Positions 7,250 to 15,376 are shown, counted from the stretch's first letter. The stretch is 39,682 bases of DNA from Nanobdellota archaeon (GCA_022565615.1 JAIUMM010000013.1:1-39682), one strand, 5' to 3'. Notes: generated by a model from the sequence alone, not told the origin. Program-made: numbers and translations.

Positions 7250-8596
7250 TTACTTCTCTTCATATCTTCCAAGTCCTGGGAAAAATCCTTTAAACATATT
7301 TTGTTTTGCAAGAATTAGCAATATTGAAGTTAAAATAATACTAATTAATACAACACTTAAAACCATTGTTGTAAATGTAGCAGCAGCTTCTTCTAATACT
7401 CCACTTTGAACTACAACTCCTGCTAAAACAGCAGCAGCAAGTCCTTTTGGAATTAAAATTTCAAGAACAGTTCTATCAAAGTTCTCAGGTTTTTCTTTAC
7501 CAAATACTAATTTCACTGCAAATGGTCTTACTAAATAAATTGCAAGTGTAAGTAAAGCACCATACCAAAATATGTTTAAATTTGAAAAATCAATAAGAAG
7601 TCCTAAATAAACAAAGAAAAATGTTTTCACTGCAAATGATATTTCTGAATAAAAATTTTTAGCTGGTGTATTAATAACCGTAATGCTGTGATGAATAGTT
7701 TCTTGATGTAATTCGTTTTCTTTATCATTTTTTTTATTTTTATCTTTACTTAATTTACTTGTTTTATTTTTTTCATTAGAAATAGAATCTTCAGAGTTTT
7801 GTTTAGCTCCTAAAATTAATCTAGAATTTCCTAAAATTAGCCCAAATGTTAAAGCTGCAATTGCTCCACTTGCACCTACAAAATTACTCTCAACAAATGC
7901 ATATACACCTAATACACTTGCAATTGTAAGCATATATGAGCTTTTAAGAATTTCAAATTTGTGTAAGATAAACATCCAAGCAAGTCCAAGAGCTCCTCCT
8001 ACAATTAGTGCAAGAGCAAAAGAGGAGAGAATTGAATTGAATACTCCTGATGCTACAACTTCTCCTGTGAGCATGATTTGTAAAATTGTAAGAGTTCCAA
8101 TAATACATAGTACATCACTAAGAGCACTCTCGATTGTAAGGGCAAGTTTATATTTTTCTTTAATATCATGTAAATTAGAAACAATTGGAATTACAACAGC
8201 TGAACTTGTTCCTCCTAATATAGTTCCAATAAGCATTGAGAGAAGAATTGGAAAATCTAAAAAAAAATATGCAACTGCACTAATTGCTACAACAGTTAAT
8301 ATAAAGTTTAAAACAGTTAGAGCAACAGTTGAACCAAGAGCACTAATTAAAGATTTAATATTAATATTTAAAGCTCCTTGAAATAAAATGAATACTAATG
8401 CAAATGTAGTAAAAATTGCAGTTGCATCTCCAAATGAAGTTACATCAACCCATTGTAAAAACGTTCCAAGTAAAATTCCAATAAATATTAAAAGTAATAC
8501 ATCAGGAATATTTGTTTTCTTAAATAGTAATTCTGCAAAAAATCCTAAAAAAATTATTCCAGTAATTACTCCAAAAATTGGTATAACATCAACCAT
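7250..8596 (-). CDS. CPA1/NhaP-type Na+/H+ antiporter
   Basis: 448 aa with about 12-13 membrane helices. Family marks: TNIPDVLLLIFIGILLG in helix 2, LFQGALNINIKSL, GGTSSAVVIPIVSNL, and LALTIESALSDVLCII, the conserved acidic ES(A/S)xxD motif of CPA1 exchangers. A lysine-rich cytoplasmic loop of about 40 residues (near residues 265-305) interrupts the membrane part before the last helices, where IPKGLAAAVLAGVV occurs. It probably extrudes Na+ (or K+) in exchange for protons. It precedes L18e by 37 nt on the same strand, but L18e has its own TATA box. Confidence 0.88.
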   Translation of the reverse strand: MVDVIPIFGVITGIIFLGFFAELLFKKTNIPDVLLLIFIGILLGTFLQWVDVTSFGDATAIFTTFALVFILFQGALNINIKSLISALGSTVALTVLNFILTVVAISAVAYFFLDFPILLSMLIGTILGGTSSAVVIPIVSNLHDIKEKYKLALTIESALSDVLCIIGTLTILQIMLTGEVVASGVFNSILSSFALALIVGGALGLAWMFILHKFEILKSSYMLTIASVLGVYAFVESNFVGASGAIAALTFGLILGNSRLILGAKQNSEDSISNEKNKTSKLSKDKNKKNDKENELHQETIHHSITVINTPAKNFYSEISFAVKTFFFVYLGLLIDFSNLNIFWYGALLTLAIYLVRPFAVKLVFGKEKPENFDRTVLEILIPKGLAAAVLAGVVVQSGVLEEAAATFTTMVLSVVLISIILTSILLILAKQNMFKGFFPGLGRYEEK

Positions 8597-8683
8597 ATAA
8601 TATATAAATAAGTTTTCTATTTAAAAATATTCTTAATTTCAATAAAAAATAAAATAAAATATTTTAATTTATATGCTAATATT

Positions 8684-8914
8684 TTATTTATCAGCTTCTT
8701 TTACAATTTGAATTCCTGTAATGATTCCCCAAATCCAAGCAGCAAGTCCTGTTACAAACCCAATTAACACAATTGCTAATGGTATTGAAATGACAACTAA
8801 AACTAATTGCCAAATTCCTTCTTTTTTTTTACCACCAATTAGACTACCTAATCCTGGTAAAAGTAAAATATTTAATAGCAAACATACAATTGCTAATCCT
8901 TGACTATTTCCCAT
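8684..8914 (-). CDS. small two-helix membrane protein (TM2-like), copy A
   Basis: 76 aa. Two hydrophobic helices (about 8-27 and 35-66) are joined by a polar turn, GGKKKEG. The pattern LNILLLPGLGSLIGG then AWIWGIITGIQIVKEA resembles TM2-like small membrane proteins, in which a Pro-Gly-Gly-rich first helix is followed by a second helix ending in WGIxTG. It is paralogous to the next minus-strand gene (8998-9228), with the same lengths between motifs. Function is unknown. Copies A and B are adjacent and separated by 83 nt, consistent with tandem duplication. Confidence 0.7.
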   Translation of the reverse strand: MGNSQGLAIVCLLLNILLLPGLGSLIGGKKKEGIWQLVLVVISIPLAIVLIGFVTGLAAWIWGIITGIQIVKEADK

Positions 8915-8997
8915 AGTATTATTTTTGGAATAATTTAGTTATTTAAAGATTTAGTTTTTTTAAAAATAGTTAAAGCATTAAATATAGAAATTATATT

Positions 8998-9228
8998 TTA
9001 CTCATTTACAGAATTAATTATTTGAACTCCAGTAATAATTCCCCAAATCCAGACCATTGAAAATGTAATAAAACCAATATAATAATACATAAGAGGAAAT
9101 GATATTAATGATACGAATATTTGTATAATTCCAATATTTCTTTGTTGTGCAAGAATGCTTCCAATTCCTGGAAGTACAACAATATTTAGAACAAGTCCTA
9201 AAATTGCAGTACTTTTATCAACTGACAT
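8998..9228 (-). CDS. small two-helix membrane protein (TM2-like), copy B
   Basis: 76 aa from the chosen ATG at 9228. The start MSVDKSTAILG aligns residue for residue with the start of copy A, and a TATA box (9251-9260) lies 27 nt upstream. An alternative ATG four codons earlier (9240) also has a TATA box (9264-9273) at 28 nt. Core motifs: LNIVVLPGIGSILA and VWIWGIITGVQII. The linker is QQRNIG rather than lysine-rich. Function is unknown; the family resemblance to TM2-type membrane proteins rests on the motif pattern only. Confidence 0.65.
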   Translation of the reverse strand: MSVDKSTAILGLVLNIVVLPGIGSILAQQRNIGIIQIFVSLISFPLMYYYIGFITFSMVWIWGIITGVQIINSVNE

Positions 9229-9350
9229 TATAACATACAAAAATAAACTGTTTTATAAATATATTTATAAATTGTGTATGAGATAGTATAATATAGTTTA
9301 ATTAAAAAATAAATAATATTACAATTAAAATTATATGAAATTTATATGAA

Positions 9351-9527
9351 ATAAGTACTGAATAAATAATATAAAATAAATATAGAAAATGAAGAAAGAG
9401 AAATTAATAAAAAAACATTCAAAAAAATTAGAACTTAATATTTCACAAATTTTTAGACATTTTTTTATAAGTACTGAATAAATAATATAAGATAGAAAAT
9501 GAAGAAAGAGAAATTAATAAAAAAACA
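9351..9527 (+). repeat. duplicated promoter and first codons of alaS
   Basis: The block starting ATAAGTACTGAATAAATAAT at 9351 recurs at 9467. After a 6-nt length difference, both copies continue with GAAAATGAAGAAAGAGAAAT and TAATAAAAAAACA. The second copy is the real alaS start (ATG 9499). The first (ATG 9389) has the same first nine codons, then diverges and stops after 30 codons at a TAA inside the second copy. It is a decoy 5' end with the same promoter sequence. Confidence 0.85.
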
Positions 9528-11262
9528 GCTTATTGAAGAAGCAAGTGCTAATCCTGAAAAATATTTTCCAGTTGAAATGTTAAAATCATTAGGTTTTATT
9601 AGACAGCAATGTTCTAAATGTGGCGTTATGTTTTATTCTACACAAAAAAGAGAAGTTTGTGGGGATACGAGTTGTGTTGGAGAATATAGTTTTATTCATA
9701 ATACTCCTGCTAAAACATCTCTTGAATTTAGTGAAGTATATGAAGAATTTTCTAAATTTATGAGTAAAAGAGGATATACTCCTGTGAAGCGATTTCCAAT
9801 TGTAGCTAGGTGGAGAGACGATTTAGACTTTAATATTGCATCAATTATTGGTTTTCAACCTTATGTTACAAAAGGAGTAGTTGAACCTCCTGCTAAATTA
9901 GTAACTATTCCTCAAAATTGTCTACGTTTTGGAGATATTGATAATGTTGGATATACAGGAAGACATGGAACAAATTTTGTAATGGTTGGACAACTTGCAT
10001 TTCAAGAACCTCAAAATTATGATCAAGCTAAATATATTACTGATTTGTTAGATTTTTTTACTCAAGTCGTACAAATTCCTATAGATGAAATTCAACTTCA
10101 TGAAGATGCATGGGTAGGAGGAGGAGATTGTGGACCAAGTATTGAGTTTTTCAGTAGAGGTTTAGAACTTGCAAATCAAGTATATATGATGTATGATATG
10201 AGTGAGGCTGATGACATTTCAGGTCTTAAAGAACTTACAACTAAGGTATTGGATATGGGTATGGGACTTGAGAGAGTGAGTTGGTTTTCAAAAGGAAGTG
10301 TTAATCAATATGATGCAACTATGCCAAATGTTTGTTCTAAATTATTTGAACAAGCAAACTTTGAGCCTAATTGGAAATTATATGAACAATTTTTACCTTT
10401 TTCAGGAAATTTAAATTTGGATGAGGTGGAGAATATAGATGATGCATGGGAAGAAGTTGCAAAACAAATTGGAGTTGATAGACAAGAACTAAAATCTCAA
10501 ATTGAACCAATTGCAGGAATATATTCATTAGCAGATCATACAAAGACTCTTTTGTACGCTCTTCATGATGGAGCTCTACCTAGTAGTGTTAAAGGAGGAT
10601 ATAATTTGCGTTTAGTACTTAGACGAGCTATGGATTTTATTACAAAATTTAATTGGAATATTAATTTAGTTGATGTAATTGCGTGGCATATTGAAGAAGT
10701 TGAAAAATTATATCCTGATATTAAAGAAAATATTGAAAATATTCAACGAATTATTGCTCATGAAGTTGAAAAATATTATGATCACCAACTTAAAGTTCAA
10801 ATTAAAACTCAAGGATTTGCTAAACAAAATAAACAATTTGAAGAGAATAATTTTATTAAATTATATATTAGTGAGGGGATAACTCCTGATGATATTGTAA
10901 AGGAGTACGTGAAACTTGGAAATTCTTTAAAAATTCCAACTAATTTTTTTACACTTGTGACTGAGTATTTTGAACAGCATCAAGGAGGAGGTAAAAAACA
11001 AGCCTTAAAAGAAGAATTTGAACAATATTTAGAAGGGATTTCTCCTACAATTCTTGATTTTTATACTCACACAAATACATTTGAAGATGAATCTGAGATT
11101 GTTAAAGAGTTTGTTCATAACAATTCTACATATATTGTTCTTGACAAAACTCTCTTTTATCCAACAATGGGTGGACAAGCATGTGATTTGGGATACATTG
11201 ATGGAAGAGAAGTTATTGATGTACTAAAAGTAGGAGAGATTATACTTCACAAAGTGAAGTAG
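9499..11262 (+). CDS. alaS: alanyl-tRNA synthetase, catalytic part only (short or split AlaRS)
   Basis: 587 aa, against about 900 for archaeal AlaRS. It has an N-terminal zinc-binding cysteine cluster (CSKCGVMF, VCGDTSC), then the class II core: VARWRDDLDFNIASI, PQNCLRF, GRHGTNFVMVGQLAF, WVGGGDCGPSIEFFS and MGMGLERVSW. The tRNA-recognition helices follow (SLADHTKTLLYALHDGALPS, GGYNLRLVLRRAMDF). The protein ends just after FYPTMGGQACDLGYI, the first strands of the editing domain. The HxxxH editing centre and C-Ala domain are missing and no second fragment is in the window. Nanoarchaeum AlaRS is also split, so this may be an alpha subunit with beta encoded elsewhere. The frame ends in TAG inside a perfect hairpin; reading through gains only three codons. 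Confidence 0.93.
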   Translation: MKKEKLIKKQLIEEASANPEKYFPVEMLKSLGFIRQQCSKCGVMFYSTQKREVCGDTSCVGEYSFIHNTPAKTSLEFSEVYEEFSKFMSKRGYTPVKRFPIVARWRDDLDFNIASIIGFQPYVTKGVVEPPAKLVTIPQNCLRFGDIDNVGYTGRHGTNFVMVGQLAFQEPQNYDQAKYITDLLDFFTQVVQIPIDEIQLHEDAWVGGGDCGPSIEFFSRGLELANQVYMMYDMSEADDISGLKELTTKVLDMGMGLERVSWFSKGSVNQYDATMPNVCSKLFEQANFEPNWKLYEQFLPFSGNLNLDEVENIDDAWEEVAKQIGVDRQELKSQIEPIAGIYSLADHTKTLLYALHDGALPSSVKGGYNLRLVLRRAMDFITKFNWNINLVDVIAWHIEEVEKLYPDIKENIENIQRIIAHEVEKYYDHQLKVQIKTQGFAKQNKQFEENNFIKLYISEGITPDDIVKEYVKLGNSLKIPTNFFTLVTEYFEQHQGGGKKQALKEEFEQYLEGISPTILDFYTHTNTFEDESEIVKEFVHNNSTYIVLDKTLFYPTMGGQACDLGYIDGREVIDVLKVGEIILHKVK

Positions 11263-11285
11263 TTCTTATCTTAAAATACTACTTC
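11244..11285 (+). terminator. paired hairpins at the alaS stop codon
   Basis: ACTTCAC-AAA-GTGAAGT (11244-11260) is a perfect 7-bp stem spanning the last codons. It overlaps an alternative perfect 8-bp stem, GAAGTAGT/ACTACTTC (11256-11263 with 11278-11285). The two share GAAGT, so they are mutually exclusive. A terminator or processing role is inferred; the split point of AlaRS lies exactly here. Confidence 0.45.
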
Positions 11286-11295
11286 AAAAGGACAA

Positions 11296-11305
11296 ATTTA
11301 TAAAT
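11296..11305 (+). promoter_or_regulatory. TATA box of the gene at 11326
   Basis: ATTTATAAAT centred 26 nt before ATG 11326, indicating a leaderless transcript separate from alaS. Confidence 0.7.
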
Positions 11306-11325
11306 ATCTAATAATTTAGAAAATT

Positions 11326-11907
11326 ATGGTATATCAGTTTAATGCATTATATATTCCATCATCAAAAGAAGGAATATTTTCAGGAGTTAGGGTTATTGAG
11401 TCATCAGGATATGGTCAACTTGCTATGGACAATCCTTCATTAAGATTTCAGAATTGGGGAGATTTTCACTCAGATGTTGGACCTTTAAATATAGGAACTA
11501 GACTAGAAGAAATTTTAGGAGAGCTTCAAGAAGAAGGAGCTTTTAAGTCATCAAAATTATTAAAAGGAACTGGTTTGAATAATATTCAAAGTGAAAATGA
11601 TCTTAAAACTGGTGATGCTGATGTATATATTGTTGATCAAGGTAGAAGAGGAGTAACACTTCATGTTCCAATGTTTGCAAAAAATAGTTCTTCTCAACAC
11701 CAAGGAGAAGTAGCATATGGATTAGGTTCAATGCTAGTATTACCGCAATTATTTACAGATAGAATTGGATTTCAAGGAGGAAGTTACAGAGGAGATTGTG
11801 AAAAGGTAATTGTTGAATTTTCTAAATTAAATTCTACTTTACGTGAATTAGGCCTAAGTATGATAGATGATAGTGACAGAGATAGATATGATTTAATACA
11901 TAGATAA
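11326..11907 (+). CDS. hypothetical soluble protein
   Basis: 193 aa, no membrane segment or signal peptide. I do not recognise a family. Visible features are a mixed alpha/beta composition, a glycine- and serine-rich middle (GLGSMLVLPQLF, GFQGGSYRGDCEK), histidines in GDFHSD, TLHVPMF and SSQHQGE, and a charged C-terminus with SDRDRYDLIHR. The start is well supported by the TATA box 26 nt upstream. It is followed by another hypothetical gene with its own promoter. Codon use matches neighbours. The spaced His/Asp residues could bind metal, but that is speculation. Confidence 0.6.
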   Translation: MVYQFNALYIPSSKEGIFSGVRVIESSGYGQLAMDNPSLRFQNWGDFHSDVGPLNIGTRLEEILGELQEEGAFKSSKLLKGTGLNNIQSENDLKTGDADVYIVDQGRRGVTLHVPMFAKNSSSQHQGEVAYGLGSMLVLPQLFTDRIGFQGGSYRGDCEKVIVEFSKLNSTLRELGLSMIDDSDRDRYDLIHR

Positions 11908-11993
11908 TTTAAGACTTAAAGTTTTTATCACTTAAAAAAAGTAAGAAATTTCTATATATGTTTTAAAGTATAAAAATTTATATGAAGCAACAA

Positions 11994-12332
11994 ATGATGA
12001 CTCAGGCAGAAGAATTTAATCTTTTGGATAATGCAGTAATTAATTTAATCGTTGAAAAAACGAAAATTAATAAGGAAAAGTATTCATTAATACTTTCAAA
12101 AACAGTAATTGTATATGTATTGTTAATTGCACTTGCAATGTTCTCAGCAGTTCAAGAATTTATTTCAAGAAGTTTACTGACAATGGTTTTAATAGTTGGA
12201 ACATTATTACTATTTGTGGTTTATTTATATGTAATTGAGCATTTCTCTAAAATGGATAGAGATATTGATGAGGTAGTTTCACTTTTACAAACAAAAGCGT
12301 ACGTTTCTCATAAAAACGATAAGAAAAAATAA
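11994..12332 (+). CDS. hypothetical two-helix membrane protein
   Basis: About 112 aa from the ATG at 11994, chosen because the TATA-like AGTATAAAAAT lies about 25 nt upstream; in-frame ATGs at 11982 and 11997 are alternatives. A soluble helical N-terminus (about 35 residues) is followed by two membrane helices (VIVYVLLIALAMFSAV and LTMVLIVGTLLLFVVYLYVI) and a charged, lysine-rich C-terminal tail. No family is recognised. With N- and C-termini likely on the cytoplasmic side, it could be an anchor or small regulatory membrane protein, but nothing in the neighbourhood indicates a role. Confidence 0.55.
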   Translation: MMTQAEEFNLLDNAVINLIVEKTKINKEKYSLILSKTVIVYVLLIALAMFSAVQEFISRSLLTMVLIVGTLLLFVVYLYVIEHFSKMDRDIDEVVSLLQTKAYVSHKNDKKK

Positions 12333-12453
12333 ATAATTTTTAATTAATTATTTAGTTATTGAGTTTTAAAAATCTATTCATTAAATTTAAGTTCATTTTT
12401 TTATATACTTCCAAAATACAAATTTTTAAATACTTTTATTTTATAAATATGAT

Positions 12454-12882
12454 ATGGATTTAAAAGATGAAATTATTAAACTAATTCTTAAAGAAGAATT
12501 TACTCCTATTCAATCATATTTGGAGAAAATAATTGAAGAAAATCAATTAGTAAATGCAAATCTTGTGTGTTGGGTCCCACATGAAGTAGCTTCAATTGTT
12601 CAAATTGGATGGGAAGATGGACTTTTAGATGATATTAAAGAATTCTTAAATGATACTGCTCCAAAAGATATATGGAAAAATCATGATGAACCTGGAACTC
12701 CATTTAGATATAATTTTCATCAACATATTAGAACAAAATTAGTTGGAAATGTTTCAATAACATTAATTGTAAAGGATGGAAAATTATTTATTGGAAAATA
12801 TCAAGATTTATATTTTTATAGTCCAGTTTTTAATCATATTCCTGAGCAAATGATATTTTGTAGAATTATGAAATTTGATTAA
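12454..12882 (+). CDS. UPF0047/YjbQ-like protein, divergent
   Basis: 142 aa. The order of motifs matches the UPF0047 (YjbQ) family: VPHEVASIVQIGWEDGLLDDI corresponds to the usual PHTTAxxxxNExxxGLLxDI. NHDEP is followed by NFHQHIRTKLVGNVSITLIV (family NxHAHLxAxLLG). KDGKLFIGKYQDLYFY corresponds to GxLxLGTWQxIxxxE. The trimeric YjbQ fold has been linked to thiamine phosphate synthase activity in E. coli, but the physiological role is unclear. Several conserved residues differ (Glu for Thr after PH, Tyr for Trp in the GTWQ motif), so activity is uncertain. The TATA-like site about 28 nt upstream supports this start. Confidence 0.6.
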   Translation: MDLKDEIIKLILKEEFTPIQSYLEKIIEENQLVNANLVCWVPHEVASIVQIGWEDGLLDDIKEFLNDTAPKDIWKNHDEPGTPFRYNFHQHIRTKLVGNVSITLIVKDGKLFIGKYQDLYFYSPVFNHIPEQMIFCRIMKFD

Positions 12883-12966
12883 AATTATTTTTCAAGTACT
12901 TTTAAATTTTCAACTCACTCATTATTTAAGTTATAGTGAGTTCTATTATTACATAAAAATATTTAA

Positions 12967-13284
12967 TTATTTTTTAGAATCATCTTTTGAGGATTCTTTT
13001 TTAACTTTTTGAGGTTTTGGAGTTGTACTTATTTTTTTGTTTTCAACTCTTGCTCTTACTTTAAATCCTGCTTCTTCTAATGCTTTAATTACAGTTTTAG
13101 TATCAGCTTTTGCTTTAATGTTTACAGTTTTCATTAAAGGTTCAATATGTTGAACATTTACTTTTCTTCTTCTAACTTCTCCATCTAAAATTACAAAGTT
13201 ATCATCAATTTTTTCAACTACAACACCATATTGCATTGCATCTCTTCCACTTGTTTTAATACATACTCTTCCTACTTCTAACAT
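12967..13284 (-). CDS. rpl14e: 50S ribosomal protein L14e
   Basis: 105 aa. The N-terminal MLEVGRVCIKTSGRDAMQYG, the VVEKIDDNFVILDGEVRRRKVN block and HIEPL are characteristic of archaeal L14e, a KOW-type large-subunit protein. The lysine/serine-rich C-terminal tail (last 25 residues) is longer than the minimal family form. It is divergently transcribed from the ABC ATPase gene at 13393, with an inverted repeat in the shared 108-nt intergenic region. Confidence 0.93.
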   Translation of the reverse strand: MLEVGRVCIKTSGRDAMQYGVVVEKIDDNFVILDGEVRRRKVNVQHIEPLMKTVNIKAKADTKTVIKALEEAGFKVRARVENKKISTTPKPQKVKKESSKDDSKK

Positions 13285-13298
13285 TTTTATCTAATTGT

Positions 13299-13340
13299 GT
13301 TATAGTTTCCTATATGTTGTAGTTACCTACACACTATAAC
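13299..13340. promoter_or_regulatory. inverted repeat between L14e and the ABC operon
   Basis: GTTATAGT (13299-13306) and ACTATAAC (13333-13340) form an 8-bp inverted repeat around GTAG-TTAC-CTAC in the divergent promoter region. It could be an operator or only AT-rich symmetry. Confidence 0.35.
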
Positions 13341-13362
13341 TAAATACAAATAACACAAAAGC

Positions 13363-13372
13363 TTTTATAAAT
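13363..13372 (+). promoter_or_regulatory. TATA box of the ABC exporter operon
   Basis: TTTTATAAAT centred 26 nt upstream of ATG 13393; the spacing implies a leaderless first gene. Confidence 0.7.
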
Positions 13373-13392
13373 TCTACTTTTTGAATTAATAT

Positions 13393-14430
13393 ATGAGTAA
13401 TATTATTATTAAAGTTGAGGATTTGAAAAAAGAATTCAAAATTCCAAAAAAAGCTGAAAATTTATCTCTGTGGAAACAAAAATTATCTTGGTTTTATAGA
13501 GAATGGGAGATTAAAAAAGCAGTAGAGGGAGTTACTTTTCAAATTCAAGAAGGAGAAATTCTAGGGTATTTAGGTCCAAATGGGGCGGGAAAGAGTACTA
13601 CTATTAAAATGCTCACAGGAATTTTACATCCAACTAGTGGGAGTATTGAAGTTCTTAAGGGTTTAAACCCATTTAAAAATAGAAGAGAATATACACAAGA
13701 AATTGGAGTTGTATTTGGTCAGAGAAGTATTTTAGCGTATGATATTCCTGTAAAAGATAGTTTTAGACTTTTTAAAGCAATTTATGGACTTAGTGAAGAG
13801 TTTTATCAAGAACGTTTAGATATGTTAGTTACAATGTTAGGCGTTGATAAATTTTTTGAAACTCCATATAGGATGTTAAGTCTAGGTGAGAAGATGAGGT
13901 GTGAACTTGCTGCGAGTTTTATTCATCAACCTAAAATTGTATTTTTAGATGAACCAACTATTGGACTTGATGCTCAAGCTAAAATCACAATTCGTAAATT
14001 TTTAAAAGAAATTAATAGAAAAGAAAATACGACTATTTTAATTACCACACATGATATGGATGATATTGAGGAATTGTGTAGAAGAATTATCGTAATTGAT
14101 GAAGGAATTGTGGCATATGAAGGAAGTGTGAAGAGGTTTAAGGAGAAATATGCAAATACAAAGCAAGTTGATGTGAGTTATACTTTAGTTACAAATAAAG
14201 AAAAACTACTGCAATTAGATACAAAATATGGAATTGAAAATACTATTGAAAAATCTAAATCGTATGAATTTCCTTTAAATGAAAGTTTAGGAAATTTTCT
14301 AAAAGAACTTGTGAGTTGTGTTGAAATTCAAGATTTATCAATTCATGAGCCAAAGTTAGAAAATGTGATTGCAGAGATGTATGAAAAAGAAAATAAGGAA
14401 AAGAAGAAGAGGGAGAAATTAAGGAATTAG
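13393..14430 (+). CDS. ABC-2 type exporter ATP-binding protein
   Basis: 345 aa. Walker A GPNGAGKST (about residues 59-67), Q-loop in VVFGQRS, signature LSLGEKMRCELAA, Walker B IVFLDEPTIGLD and H-loop ITTHDMDD are all intact. The long N-terminal extension (LSWFYREWEIKKAVEGVTF) and the LSLGEKM form of the signature are typical of ATPases that drive ABC-2 permeases of the ABC2_membrane_6 kind. The C-terminal 90 residues form the usual accessory domain. It is the only ATPase in an operon with four permease paralogues and must energise whichever of them assemble. The transported substrate is unknown. Confidence 0.92.
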   Translation: MSNIIIKVEDLKKEFKIPKKAENLSLWKQKLSWFYREWEIKKAVEGVTFQIQEGEILGYLGPNGAGKSTTIKMLTGILHPTSGSIEVLKGLNPFKNRREYTQEIGVVFGQRSILAYDIPVKDSFRLFKAIYGLSEEFYQERLDMLVTMLGVDKFFETPYRMLSLGEKMRCELAASFIHQPKIVFLDEPTIGLDAQAKITIRKFLKEINRKENTTILITTHDMDDIEELCRRIIVIDEGIVAYEGSVKRFKEKYANTKQVDVSYTLVTNKEKLLQLDTKYGIENTIEKSKSYEFPLNESLGNFLKELVSCVEIQDLSIHEPKLENVIAEMYEKENKEKKKREKLRN

Positions 14431-14448
14431 TTATTAACTTGAATTATA

Positions 14449-14483
14449 ATGAATAAAGAATAAATATAAAATGAATAAAGAAT
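14449..14483 (+). repeat. 22-bp tandem repeat at the permease 1 start
   Basis: ATGAATAAAGAAT occurs at 14449-14461 and again at 14471-14483, the second being the real start of the permease gene. The upstream copy gives ATG and then a stop after four codons. Confidence 0.7.
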
Positions 14484-15325
14484 TATTTGAGATGAAAAAA
14501 TATGTTGAATATTTGAAAATAGGTTTTAAAACTTCAATTGAGTATAAATCTTATATTTTAGGAGCATTGATTACTCCTGCGTTTATGGGATTTTTCTTTT
14601 ATTTTATTTGGAGCTATATTTATGATGTTCGATACACTGCTGCAATAGAAGAAGGTATATTTACAGGTGCATTTTCAAATTTCACTATTGGAGGTTTTAC
14701 ATTTGAAGAGATGCTCGTATATTTATTAATTGGACTTTTATTTTCAGTTGTGCGTTCAACTCAGGTAAGTGAAGAGATTTCTGAGAAAATTAGAAGTGGT
14801 GATATTTCAATCTTTTTGTGTAGGCCTGTGAGTTTTATTAAATCAATTGTATTTCAAAGTTTTGGTGCTAAAATTATTAATTTGAGTGTATTTGGATTTT
14901 TACTTGTTGCAATGACATTTGTATTACAATTACCAACTCCTCCTCTTACAATTTTAATGATATTTTTATTATATGCTGTATGTATGATTATATTTGATAT
15001 ATTTTTATATGTAATGATTGGGGGACTCTCTTTTTGGTTTGTAGAAATTTGGGGAATTAGAGCTTCAATTGAGCAAGTGTTATGGATATTATCAGGAAGA
15101 GTGTTGCCTTTGACATTATTTCCTCAAATTATGCAGACAATTTTAGTATTTACCCCATTTTTATACCTAGAGTTCACATTTGCAAGTTTATATTTAGGTA
15201 AATTAACAGTATTTGAAGCTCTAAGGGCAATGGGAATTTTCACACTATGGATTACTTTGATGGGAGTTGGAACATGGTATTTATACAAAAAAGGATTTGA
15301 GAAAGTATCTTCATTTGGAGGATAG
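14471..15325 (+). CDS. ABC-2 family permease 1 (ABC2_membrane_6-like)
   Basis: 284 aa with six membrane helices. The family pattern is visible: EYKSYILGALITP in the first helix, EKIRSGDISIFLCRPVSFI (the GDxxxFLxRP motif after helix 2-3), and a C-terminus KKGFEKVSSFGG like the K-x-(Y/F)-G tails of its paralogues. It is more distant from the other three permeases than they are from each other, so it probably provides one half of a heterodimeric pore. It lies 40 nt behind the ATPase gene. The start region is duplicated just upstream. Confidence 0.85.
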   Translation: MNKELFEMKKYVEYLKIGFKTSIEYKSYILGALITPAFMGFFFYFIWSYIYDVRYTAAIEEGIFTGAFSNFTIGGFTFEEMLVYLLIGLLFSVVRSTQVSEEISEKIRSGDISIFLCRPVSFIKSIVFQSFGAKIINLSVFGFLLVAMTFVLQLPTPPLTILMIFLLYAVCMIIFDIFLYVMIGGLSFWFVEIWGIRASIEQVLWILSGRVLPLTLFPQIMQTILVFTPFLYLEFTFASLYLGKLTVFEALRAMGIFTLWITLMGVGTWYLYKKGFEKVSSFGG

Positions 15326-15376
15326 AATCTTGTTAAGTTTTATTACATAAAACTTGAATATATTTTATAATAAAAA

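Noticed and set aside
7959-8600. Plus-strand ORFs inside the CPA1 antiporter gene
   Set aside because: Antisense of membrane-helix codons; the minus-strand protein shows clear family motifs.
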